The position numbers were made by a program, and so were the translations under genes. Positions 7,500 to 15,367 of a stretch of 64,000 nucleotides of DNA are shown here, piece after piece. A model generated the notes under the pieces. The model did no database searches. It saw nothing but the letters and a program-made list of their open reading frames with translations, and was not told the DNA's origin. The stretch is from Streptomyces sp. 1-11 (lineage in GTDB: Bacteria > Actinomycetota > Actinomycetes > Streptomycetales > Streptomycetaceae), in contig NZ_BJTV01000007.1 in the NCBI RefSeq assembly GCF_007176755.1, positions 310,001 to 374,000 of the forward strand, written 5' to 3'. The number at the start of each line of letters is the position of its first letter. Positions within the stretch are counted from its first letter, which is position 1.

Positions 7500-9431
7500 T
7501 CACGCGCCCGGCGCGCCACCATCCGTACGACACAGCAGGGCTGCGGGTCCGGGGCGGCTGCCGAACCTGGTGGTGAACGCGATCCCGGCAGCGTACTCGT
7601 TCACCGCGCACTGCCCCTTGTAGTCGCCCTCGGCGAAGTCGCCGCCCGCCGCCCCGCCGGGACGGTTGTCGGACCGGTCGAACCACACCGTGCGGGCGGC
7701 CCCCGCGAGCGCGGTACGGCCCGGCGCGCACAGCGCCGCCGACACCCGCTCCCCGCGCACGCTGTAACCGGTCAGGAGAGCGCCCGTCGGGCACTGGAGC
7801 TTGGTGTACCCCGACGCCCAGTCGCCGCCGGCGGGCACGTACCGCTCGTCGGTGACGGCGGTCTGCCCCGCGTCCGTGGCCGGAGTCGCCGTGCCCGCGT
7901 CGGTGCACAGGCCGCGGCCGCTGGTGTGGCCGAGGCCGATCAGCCGCAGCCCGTCGGGGCAGGCGGCCTTGCGGGCCCCGGGGTCCCAGTCGCCCGTGGC
8001 CCGTGCGCGCAGCGACTCCACCGCGTCGCCGTGGTCGGTGGCGAGCATCCGCCAGACGGGCACGGACGCGACGGGACCGGTCGTGCCGGGCGCGGACATG
8101 AGGTGCCGCCAGGCCGTACCGCGCCAGTCGGCGGCGTCGAGCACACCGGAGCGGTGCCCGGCGCCGTCGTAGCGCAGCAGCGCCCAGTCGTCGTGGCCAT
8201 CGAAACCGACCAGCGGCCAGTACGCGAAGTCGGCGTCGTGGTCGGCGAGGTAGTCGGTCATGTTGCCGAACCAGGTGCGGGCCGCCGGGTTCGTCTCGCC
8301 GCTCCCGATGCCGAACTCGCTCACCCAGACGGGCGCGGTGTAGTGCCGGCCGTTCTCCTCGACGAAGAACGCCTCGTCGTCCAGCGCCGCGCCCAACTCC
8401 TCGCGGGTCATGTCCTGGTAGCGCGCGTCGTGCGTCTCGCCGACGCCGGTCGCGCCGCTGTGGTGCGGACCGGTGTAGCCGTAGAAGTGGGCCGAGTAGA
8501 CCAGCTTGTGGGCGTCCACGAGCGCGTGCGAGAGCGTGCGCACCGGGGTGAGCTGGGGCCGTCCGTGCGGAAGGCCGTCGACCGGCAGGCCGGTCCAGTT
8601 GATGCCCTCGACGACGATGAGCAGCCGGGGGTTGCCCTCGGTGAGGATCCGGTCCGCCGCGAGCTGGGCGGCCGCGTACCAGTCGTGATCGTCGCCCAGG
8701 CCCCAGTTGGGGTCGTCCAGGACGTTGCGCCTGACCTCGTTGTACAGGTCGGCGCCCACCACGCCCGGGACCCCGGCGTAACGGCGGGCCATGAAGACCC
8801 AGTCGTCCGCCCACTGCCGGGTGGACTGCCCCGTGTTCCAGCGCTCGTTGCCGTCGACACCGCAGCACCAACGGGAGGTGTTGGTGTGGTTGTTGAGGAC
8901 GACCGCGAACCCGCTCCGGCTGAGCGCGTCCACGACGGCGTCGTAGACCTGGAGCGGTGTCCTGCCGCGCAGCTGAGGGTTGGCGCTCACGGCGCTGTCG
9001 GGCACCGTGGCCGTGCTGTGGATCATCTCGTTGGAGAACGGCAACCGGACGGTGTTGACGCCCAGTTCGTGGAAGTCGGCGAGCAGCCCGTCCAGCGGCA
9101 CGCGGTCGAGACCGAGCGGTATGCCGTGGGAGTCCTGGCCCGCATGATGGCTGGCGGGATCGCCGATGTCGCCACTGCCCGTCCACGAACCCTGTGCGCC
9201 GTCCCAGTTGGCGCCCTTCAGTCGGAAGCGCTCACCCCGGGCGTCGACGATGTAGCGCCCACGGGTGGACAGGGGCGGATACCAGGTGTCGGCGGCCGCC
9301 GAGGCCGAGGCCGTGGTAGGGGCGGGTGAGCGGGACGGCGGCGCGGCGGACGCCGTGGTCGTCTGCGTGGCCAGGAGCACGAGGCCGGCGACTGCTCCGG
9401 CCAGACGCAGGACAGTTGGTGCCATCGACAT
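7500..9431 (-). CDS. Secreted GH5 cellulase-like glycoside hydrolase
   Basis: A 643-residue secreted enzyme. Residues 1-30 are a Sec signal peptide (LAGAVAGLVLLATQTTTASAA). Residues ~50-420 are a glycoside hydrolase family 5 barrel: VNTVRLPFSNEM, the acid/base Glu at LYNE (E232), SAHFYGY near 315 and the nucleophile Glu at WVSEFG (E372). This points to cellulase or related beta-glucanase activity outside the cell. The C-terminal ~150 residues are Cys-rich with repeated LIGLGHTSGRGLCTD / GALLTGYSVRGE blocks, a likely carbohydrate-binding or disulfide domain that I cannot name. ATG 9431 was chosen because the signal peptide begins there; an internal ATG (MAPTVLR) two codons on is also possible. 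Confidence 0.9.
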   Translation of the reverse strand: MSMAPTVLRLAGAVAGLVLLATQTTTASAAPPSRSPAPTTASASAAADTWYPPLSTRGRYIVDARGERFRLKGANWDGAQGSWTGSGDIGDPASHHAGQDSHGIPLGLDRVPLDGLLADFHELGVNTVRLPFSNEMIHSTATVPDSAVSANPQLRGRTPLQVYDAVVDALSRSGFAVVLNNHTNTSRWCCGVDGNERWNTGQSTRQWADDWVFMARRYAGVPGVVGADLYNEVRRNVLDDPNWGLGDDHDWYAAAQLAADRILTEGNPRLLIVVEGINWTGLPVDGLPHGRPQLTPVRTLSHALVDAHKLVYSAHFYGYTGPHHSGATGVGETHDARYQDMTREELGAALDDEAFFVEENGRHYTAPVWVSEFGIGSGETNPAARTWFGNMTDYLADHDADFAYWPLVGFDGHDDWALLRYDGAGHRSGVLDAADWRGTAWRHLMSAPGTTGPVASVPVWRMLATDHGDAVESLRARATGDWDPGARKAACPDGLRLIGLGHTSGRGLCTDAGTATPATDAGQTAVTDERYVPAGGDWASGYTKLQCPTGALLTGYSVRGERVSAALCAPGRTALAGAARTVWFDRSDNRPGGAAGGDFAEGDYKGQCAVNEYAAGIAFTTRFGSRPGPAALLCRTDGGAPGA

Positions 9432-9845
9432 GTGGACAGCCCTCGGTCGGTGTGGGGGAACCGTTCTCCGGGGCTGTACGGTGCCCTGTCCCGCCGGGAA
9501 GGTCCAGAGGGCTGACGCATGCGGCGCGATCCGTTCACCACGGTGGCTCCGCGGCGTATCAGGCCAGCAGTGCGGCGGCGTGGTGACGTGCTTGGTGCGG
9601 CCCGCAGCAGCATCTCCTGGGTCGGGTACTGCTTCACGCTGGCGCGCGGGGTGGAACCCGAAGGACTCCTCCGTCGCAGTGCCGGTGATGTCCCGTGCCT
9701 TTCGGCCACCCCGGCGAGGGCCTGCCACTCGGGGTCCAGTTCGCCGCCCCGCTCGGCCGCAGGGGGGATTCTGCATGCGCCGGCGGCGCAACTAGAGCGG
9801 GCGGCTCCTTGCGGCGGCACGCCCACCCCTGACCTGACAGTCGGG
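9432..9845. other. Intergenic stretch upstream of GH5 gene
   Basis: A 414-base interval. It must hold the GH5 promoter. On the complement a short stretch (about 9,740-9,690) reads PEWQALAGVAERHGTSPA, which is faintly like an aldo/keto reductase C-terminus but stops matching at once, so I do not call a gene. No clear terminator or CebR-type palindrome was found. Confidence 0.4.
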
Positions 9846-11114
9846 TCACTGGGCGCGGCGACGGTGCTGGAAGAACAGCACGCCGGCTCCCGTCATCACC
9901 GCCGCAGCAGCCACGCCGGCGGCCGGCAGCACGGAGGAGCCGGTCTCCGCGAGGCCGCCGCCGCTCGTCGTCCCGGTGTTCGTCGTCCCGCCGGTGACCG
10001 TGGAGGAGGATCCGCCGTCCGAGCCGTTGGTCGAGGTGCCCGTCGAGCCGTTCGAGCCGCCTGCCGATCCGTCCGTGCCGCTGGTCGAGCCGCCCACTGA
10101 TCCGGCGGAGCCGCCCGACCCGTCCGAGCCGCCTGTCGAGCCGGAGGAGCCACCGTCCGCGACGTCCAGGGTGATGTCGGCCTGGTCGTTGGCCTTGTCG
10201 GGATCGAAGGGCCGGGCCTCGGTGCTCAGGGCTATGGACCCCTTGGCGCCGGGCATCCGCTTGTCGATGCGCAGCTCGAAGGCGTAGGTCTCCCCGCTGC
10301 CTTCGTAGAGCGACCGCATGCCGCAGACGTACGCCCGGCCCTCGGCCCGGCAGAAGGTGCCGCGCTTGACGACCGTCGTTCTGGTGGGAGGAGTGATCAC
10401 CACGCGGACGGCCTCGTCACCTTCCCTGGGCCACACCCACGCTGGGCCGGCGTTGGTGAACTTCACCTTCATCGTGACCGTGTCCCCGACGCTCCCCTTC
10501 AGTGCGGCACCCGTCACCTGGTAGTCGGCCGTGTTCACGATGGTGACGGGCACGTCGACGATGCGCGCCGCCCCCACGCCCCCGGCCTTCGCCGCGACGA
10601 GCTTCACAGGCGGTGCGGTTCCCGGCACCGGGTCACTGCCGTTGTCATCGGCTCCCGGATCTACGCTCTCGACACGCAGGCGCAGTTCTTCGTTGAGCGC
10701 GCGCTCCAGAGCCGTGACGCGCAGGGGCCTGTCGGTCGTGTAGACGGCGCCGGGTTCCACCGCCTGGTCGAACGCACACACCGCGGTCCACCGCTCGGGC
10801 ATCTCGTCGTAGGACCGCACGTGCTGCACCTGACAGTTGGAGGGCACCTGGGCGAAGTCGAGTCCTCGGGTGACGGAGTAGGCGACCCACACCTCCTCGG
10901 CCGACACCGTGCCCTTGTTCGCCACGGTGGCCGAGACGTCGATGCCGTCTCCCGGCCTCAGCCCGCTGACCGGCCCGACGCCCCCGACGACCAGGTCGGG
11001 CGTGTTCTCTTCGCCGAAGGCGGCAGGCGCGGTTGCCAGTGCCACAAGACCTGCTGCGCCGAGGGCGGCTAGAGAAGACCGGAAGGTGCGACGGGCTGGT
11101 GAGGGTGTCGGCAC
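9846..11114 (-). CDS. LAETG-motif surface protein (sortase substrate)
   Basis: A 422-residue exported protein. It has an N-terminal signal (RRTFRSSLAALGAAGLVALATAPAAFG, Tat-like RR). Two beta-sandwich regions follow (residues ~40-125 and ~185-290) of the type found in cell-surface adhesion or DUF11-like domains. A low-complexity Gly/Ser/Thr/Asp linker (GGSDGSGGSAGS-type repeats, ~300-385) comes next. The C-terminus has the classic sorting signal: LAETG, a hydrophobic helix (VLPAAGVAAAAVMTGAGVLFF) and a basic tail RRR. A class E sortase would cleave it and attach it to the cell wall. No sortase gene is in this window. The ligand is unknown. Confidence 0.88.
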   Translation of the reverse strand: MPTPSPARRTFRSSLAALGAAGLVALATAPAAFGEENTPDLVVGGVGPVSGLRPGDGIDVSATVANKGTVSAEEVWVAYSVTRGLDFAQVPSNCQVQHVRSYDEMPERWTAVCAFDQAVEPGAVYTTDRPLRVTALERALNEELRLRVESVDPGADDNGSDPVPGTAPPVKLVAAKAGGVGAARIVDVPVTIVNTADYQVTGAALKGSVGDTVTMKVKFTNAGPAWVWPREGDEAVRVVITPPTRTTVVKRGTFCRAEGRAYVCGMRSLYEGSGETYAFELRIDKRMPGAKGSIALSTEARPFDPDKANDQADITLDVADGGSSGSTGGSDGSGGSAGSVGGSTSGTDGSAGGSNGSTGTSTNGSDGGSSSTVTGGTTNTGTTSGGGLAETGSSVLPAAGVAAAAVMTGAGVLFFQHRRRAQ

Positions 11115-11480
11115 GGAGAGATCCTTTGCTGGGCGCGAGTGAACAGACGGTGTCTCCGAGGGAACGGTCCCCGCTCGCTAGACTCCCGCCGATCGCGAAC
11201 GGTTGCCCATCCGGCGCAGGGCAACCGCTGTCGGCCCGTGGATCAAGCGGTGAGCAGTCCCGGCAGTGTGCCGGCGGGCGAAGCCGGTCTGCTGTTCCTG
11301 GGCGTGGACGCGACCCAGTGCCGGGCGAAGAGGGCAATTCCGTAACCGTCCGACCCAGTCTCGATCACCCCACTGCCCCCGCGCTTCGCCAGCCCTTCGC
11401 AACCAGACAGGATGAGTCCAACATCCACCTGCGAACCGGGAGTGCTTCTCCTTCGGGTTCGGTACTCAGAGGAGCCAGCT
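11115..11480. other. Divergent intergenic region
   Basis: A 366-base interval between the sortase substrate (complement) and the lipoprotein gene. CAGAGGAG at 11467-11474 is the lipoprotein RBS. Nothing else is recognised: no hairpin, and the open frames lack coding features. Confidence 0.5.
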
Positions 11481-12152
11481 TTGTTGCCTCACCGGACCAC
11501 GCCCGTGATTCTGGCGCTTTTGGGGCTGACACTCGCAGCGTGCGCCTCGAACGAGCCCCCGCCGCCGAAAGGGGGCCCGCAGGTTGTACGCGATCGGCTC
11601 GCCGCAGCCGACGACGCCCCGTACTCGGCTGCGCTCAGAGCCGTGACGCGGTCAGGGCCTACACGGCTTCAGATCATGGAGGGGCGGGTCAACCTCAACG
11701 CGCCTTTCACAGGGCGCACGACAGACAAAACCGAGGAGTACACCGAGGACGTCGTGATCACCCGGCAGAAGGTGTATCGGCGCGCCAGCGGAACTCATGG
11801 GGAATGGCAGGAGTTCCCTGCATCGGCGGCAAAGGGGGGTCTACCCGTGGACCGGCTCCCGCAGTACGTGCGGCTCATGCTCGGTCACAGCGCATCCGTG
11901 CATCGGGGGAGCGAGCCCTTGCGGGTATCGGCCCGCCTCACCCCGGGAGACATCAAGTCGGTGGACAGGACCGCCGGACGCAACTTGCGCCCTGCGACCG
12001 CAGTCGACGCCGATGCTTGGATCAACGACGAGGGCCGAGTCGTGCGCGTACGCCAGAAGATCCATTTCGCGTCCGGCCCCGACATAGAAGCGACGCTCAC
12101 GCTCACCGACTTCAAGAGCCCCGTGTCGGTGAACGCCCCGGCTGCGTCCTGA
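11481..12152 (+). CDS. Putative lipoprotein
   Basis: A 223-residue exported protein of unknown function. A short signal peptide ends in the lipobox LAAC (LALLGLTLAACASNEPPPPKGG), so the mature protein should be diacylated at Cys and held on the outer face of the membrane. The rest is a beta-rich domain (LQIMEGRVNLNAPFTGRTT, RVVRVRQKIHF, IEATLTLTDF). Its pattern recalls LppX/LprG-like lipoproteins, although I cannot confirm it. An upstream ATG is in frame, but only the TTG at 11481 places the RBS (CAGAGGAG) and the signal peptide correctly. Codon use is slightly less GC-biased than in its neighbours. Confidence 0.75.
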   Translation: MLPHRTTPVILALLGLTLAACASNEPPPPKGGPQVVRDRLAAADDAPYSAALRAVTRSGPTRLQIMEGRVNLNAPFTGRTTDKTEEYTEDVVITRQKVYRRASGTHGEWQEFPASAAKGGLPVDRLPQYVRLMLGHSASVHRGSEPLRVSARLTPGDIKSVDRTAGRNLRPATAVDADAWINDEGRVVRVRQKIHFASGPDIEATLTLTDFKSPVSVNAPAAS

Positions 12153-12303
12153 GCGTGGCGTACTGTTCCAGCACACATCTCACACATCGCGCTCCTCGGT
12201 GGCCGAGTCCGGAACGGTCCTGGCCGCGTCGGGGTGACCTTCCCCTGCCGCGGGCGACCGCGCGTTCAGGTTGTATGCAGGTTGGCCGGGTCAAGCTCGT
12301 CGC

Positions 12304-13578
12304 ATGACAACGACGAGCGAAGTCCGCACAGGCCGCAGCGGGCGACTGATGCTGAACAAGGTTCCCGAGGTCACCATCTGGTTCTGGGTGATCAAGATTT
12401 TGTGCACGACCGTCGGTGAGAGTTTCGCCGACTGGATCAACATGAAGCTGGGCGTCGGCCTGGTGAACACGGCCTGGATCTTCACCGCGGTGTTCGTGGT
12501 GGTTCTGGGCGTCCAGCTGCGGCTCAAGCGGTACGTCCCCTTCCCGTACTGGCTGACCGTGGTCGTCGTCAGTGTCACGGGCACGCTGTACACGGACATC
12601 CTCACCGACCAGCTCAACGTGCCGCTGTGGATCAGCTCCGCGGTGTTCTCGGTCCTGCTCGCCGTGGTGTTCGGTGTGTGGTGGTGGCGCGAGCGCACCC
12701 TCTCGATCCACTCGGTCACGACGCTGCCGCGCGAGTCGTTCTACTGGCTCGCCGTTCTCGTCACCTTCGCGCTCGGTACCGCGACCGGCGACTGGACCCT
12801 CGAGCTCACCGGCTGGAGCCCGGGGGTCTCGGTCGTTCTGCCGCTCGGCCTCATCGCGGCGATCACGCTGCTGTGGAAGTTCGGCGCGAACCCGGTGCTG
12901 TCCTTCTGGCTCGCCTACATCCTGACCCGCCCGCTGGGCGCCAACATCGGCGACTGGCTCGCCTCCCCGAAGGTCGCGCAGCCGGGCGAGCCCACCGGCC
13001 TTGCACTGGGCACCTTCGCCACCAGCCTGATCTTCCTTGGTCTGATCCTGGCGACCGTCATCTACCTGACGGTGACGCGCTCCGACGTGACCGAGACCCA
13101 CGACGCTGTGCACACCCCGCAGATCAGCGCGAACCCGCGCCGGGAGCGCTTCGCGCTTGCGGGCTTCGGCCTGCTCGCCGTCGCCACCGCGAGCCTGCTG
13201 ATCTGGGCGCACAGCCAGCCGCACGTCGGCCCGGCGCCGGAGGAGGACGCCACCTCCACCGTCCACCTCGCCCCCGGCCAGGCCGTGAAGCACTTCCCCG
13301 CACGGAAGGTCGACGCGCTGAAGGCCCTGGCGTCGACCTCGCTCCGGGACGCACAGGCGGGGAACGCGACGGGGGCCCACGCAGCTGCCCAGTCGCTGCG
13401 AGACCTCTGGGACGCCGACCAGGCTTCGTTGCAGCCGCTGGACAACACCGGCTGGACGTTCATCGACGCCCAGATGGACCAGGTCCTGAAGACCTTCGGC
13501 ATCGACCACTCGAACCCGCCGATGTCACCGGCCCGGCAGGAGGCAGAACTCAAGACCCTCCTCACAGACATGCGCTGA
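12304..13578 (+). CDS. COG4705-like multi-pass membrane protein
   Basis: A 424-residue integral membrane protein with about eight to nine helices in the first 310 residues, a further helix near 285-300 and a ~120-residue soluble C-terminal tail. The membrane part contains recurring GxxxGDW or GESFADW motifs (TVGESFADW, GTATGDW, LGANIGDW), the internal repeat of the COG4705 family of repeat-containing membrane proteins, whose function is unknown. The C-terminal tail is helical and carries no catalytic motif I recognise. The ATG at 12304 follows a weak RBS. A hairpin terminator separates it from the convergent MerR gene. Confidence 0.75.
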   Translation: MTTTSEVRTGRSGRLMLNKVPEVTIWFWVIKILCTTVGESFADWINMKLGVGLVNTAWIFTAVFVVVLGVQLRLKRYVPFPYWLTVVVVSVTGTLYTDILTDQLNVPLWISSAVFSVLLAVVFGVWWWRERTLSIHSVTTLPRESFYWLAVLVTFALGTATGDWTLELTGWSPGVSVVLPLGLIAAITLLWKFGANPVLSFWLAYILTRPLGANIGDWLASPKVAQPGEPTGLALGTFATSLIFLGLILATVIYLTVTRSDVTETHDAVHTPQISANPRRERFALAGFGLLAVATASLLIWAHSQPHVGPAPEEDATSTVHLAPGQAVKHFPARKVDALKALASTSLRDAQAGNATGAHAAAQSLRDLWDADQASLQPLDNTGWTFIDAQMDQVLKTFGIDHSNPPMSPARQEAELKTLLTDMR

Positions 13579-13585
13579 CGGACCT

Positions 13586-13630
13586 GATCGGCGGCGACTC
13601 CTCGCGACTCCTCGGAGAGTGCCGCCGATC
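13586..13630. terminator. Hairpin between convergent genes
   Basis: GATCGGCGGC (13586-13595) pairs with GCCGCCGATC (13621-13630). The 25-base loop can itself pair (ACTC...GAGT). It sits between the membrane protein and MerR stops, so it probably terminates both. Confidence 0.75.
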
Positions 13631-13675
13631 AGGGACTTGCGGGGCACGGGAGAGGGTGTTCGGAGGCAGGGCCGG

Positions 13676-14035
13676 TCAGGCGTCCCGGGCCGTGCGGATG
13701 ACCTCGTCCAGGGTCTCCCGGGTGCGGCGCAGATCGGCGATCATGCGGTCGATCCGGTCCCGCTCGGCTGTCAGGTCCTGCACCAGGCGCCCGGTGGCGA
13801 TCGCGGAGGGTCCGCCGTCCCGGTCGCGCATGCAGGGCAGCAGTTGTCGGATCTTCTCGCTGTGCAGCCCGGCCGCGTACAGTTCCTGGATCCGGATGAC
13901 CCGGTCGACGGCCCACTCCGGGTAGTCGCGGTGGCCGCCGGGGGTGCGCTCGGCGGTGAGCAGCCCCTGCGTCTCGTAGTAGCGCAGCGACCGCTCGCTC
14001 ACGCCGGTGCGCCGGGCCAGTTCGCCGATCCGCAT
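13676..14035 (-). CDS. MerR family transcriptional regulator
   Basis: A 119-residue MerR protein. The winged helix-turn-helix is at residues 1-70 (MRIGELARRTGVSERSLRYYETQGLL). The dimerisation helix is at ~80-115 (LVQDLTAERDRIDRMIADLRRTRETLDEVI). A single Cys (LLPCM) precedes the helix, and no large ligand-binding domain follows, as in small-molecule or redox-sensing members. It is divergent from the Old Yellow Enzyme gene across 62 bases holding a MerR-type operator, so it very likely controls that gene and itself. Confidence 0.92.
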   Translation of the reverse strand: MRIGELARRTGVSERSLRYYETQGLLTAERTPGGHRDYPEWAVDRVIRIQELYAAGLHSEKIRQLLPCMRDRDGGPSAIATGRLVQDLTAERDRIDRMIADLRRTRETLDEVIRTARDA

Positions 14036-14058
14036 GTCCGCCTCCGCCGGGAAGTGGG

Positions 14059-14089
14059 CTTGAACCTCACATCGGTGTCAAGTTCTACC
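14059..14089 (+). promoter_or_regulatory. MerR-type promoter/operator for the OYE gene
   Basis: An imperfect dyad CTTGAAC...GTCAAG spans 14059-14082. A -35-like TTGAAC (14060-14065) and a -10-like TCTACC (14084-14089) are separated by 18-19 bases, the stretched spacing on which MerR activators work by twisting DNA. The predicted start point is at or next to the OYE ATG (14098), so the mRNA is likely leaderless. On the other strand TTGACA (14081-14076) could serve merR. Confidence 0.65.
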
Positions 14090-14097
14090 GTGCCGGC

Positions 14098-15243
14098 ATG
14101 ACGCGGACAACGGACTTCCTCGCCCCCGCCCGGCTCGGCCGGCTCGTCCTGCCCAACCACCTCGTGATGGCCCCGCTGACCCGGAACCGTGCGGAGGCCG
14201 ACGGCACCCCCACGGACCTGATGGTCACCCACTACGCACAGCGCGCCTCGGCCGGACTGATCATCGCCGAGGGCTCGACGCCCAACCCGGCCGGACAGAC
14301 GTACCCGGACATCACCGCCATCCACACCGCCCGGCACGCTGACGGCTGGCGGCGGGTCACCGACGCGGTGCGGGCAGCCGGCGGACAGATGTTCCTGCAG
14401 CTCCAGCACGGGGGACGGGTCAGCCACCCGGCGACCACCGGCCTGACGCCCCTCGCACCCTCCGCCGTCCCGCTGCCGGAGAGGATCTTCACACCGCAGG
14501 GCCACCTGCAGGCAGCCGTCCCGCGCGCGATGACGACGGACGACATCCGGGACACGATCGCCGACTTCGCCGCCGCCGCACGCCGGGCCGTCGACGCGGG
14601 CCTCGAGGGCGTGGAGGTGCACTCGGCCAACGGCATGCTGCTGCACCAGTTCCTCGCGGACAACACCAACCGCCGCACCGACAGCTACGGCGGCACCGTC
14701 GCGCGGCGGGTGCGGTTCGCGGCGGAGGTAACCGAGGCGGTGGCCGACGCGATCGGCGCCGACCGGGTGGGCATCCGCATCTCCCCGGCGAGCACGGTCA
14801 ACGGCGTTCTGGAGGAAGACACCGACCGTCTCTACGCCACGCTCCTGGACCGCTTGAAGAGGCTGGACCTCGCCTATCTGCACCTGGTGCGCTCCGACCC
14901 GGCGACCGGCTGGTACCGGCGGATCCGGACCGACTGGCCCGGCGTCCTGATCGGCAACCCGGACCTGACCGACCTGTCCACACGGGCCGTCACCCGGGCC
15001 ACGCGGGAGATGCTGGCGGCCGGCGCCGACCTGGTGGCACTCGGCCGGCCCTTCCTCGCCAACCCGGACCTCGTCACCCGGCTGCGCCTCGGCGCACCCC
15101 TCAACCCGGTCCGGGACCGGTACTTCATGTACGTGGGCGGGGCCACCGGTTACAACGACTATGCCGCCCTGTCGAATCAGTCGGAGCCGCTGTCCAGCGA
15201 CTCGGTCCTTCCGCCATGCCTGGAAACGGGAGCAGCTCTGTAG
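14098..15243 (+). CDS. Old Yellow Enzyme-family alkene reductase
   Basis: A 381-residue FMN-dependent oxidoreductase of the OYE/NemA type, which reduces activated C=C bonds with NAD(P)H. Seen: the N-terminal LGRLVLPNHLVMAPLTRNRA, QLQHGGRVSHP, the substrate-binding HSAN (VEVHSANGML, ~residue 180) and the FMN-binding ALGRPFLANPDLV near the C-terminus. The His/Asn pair is intact, but the usual Tyr proton donor of NGY is Met here. The C-terminal ~20 residues are an unstructured extension. Control by the divergent MerR suggests induction by electrophiles. Confidence 0.92.
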   Translation: MTRTTDFLAPARLGRLVLPNHLVMAPLTRNRAEADGTPTDLMVTHYAQRASAGLIIAEGSTPNPAGQTYPDITAIHTARHADGWRRVTDAVRAAGGQMFLQLQHGGRVSHPATTGLTPLAPSAVPLPERIFTPQGHLQAAVPRAMTTDDIRDTIADFAAAARRAVDAGLEGVEVHSANGMLLHQFLADNTNRRTDSYGGTVARRVRFAAEVTEAVADAIGADRVGIRISPASTVNGVLEEDTDRLYATLLDRLKRLDLAYLHLVRSDPATGWYRRIRTDWPGVLIGNPDLTDLSTRAVTRATREMLAAGADLVALGRPFLANPDLVTRLRLGAPLNPVRDRYFMYVGGATGYNDYAALSNQSEPLSSDSVLPPCLETGAAL

Positions 15244-15367
15244 GCAGACTCGTCAGCGGCGCCTCGCTGCGGGGCGGCACGCCGCATCACGAGCGAGTGG
15301 GCGCGCGACACCGGGCGCAACCTGGCATCGGGGCCCATGGGTCGGGGCCGGTGACGCCGGGCGGCCG

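Noticed and set aside
10021..10150. Regular GAGCCGCC/GAGCCG repeats considered as a separate repeat element
   Set aside because: They encode the Gly/Ser linker of the sortase substrate on the complement.
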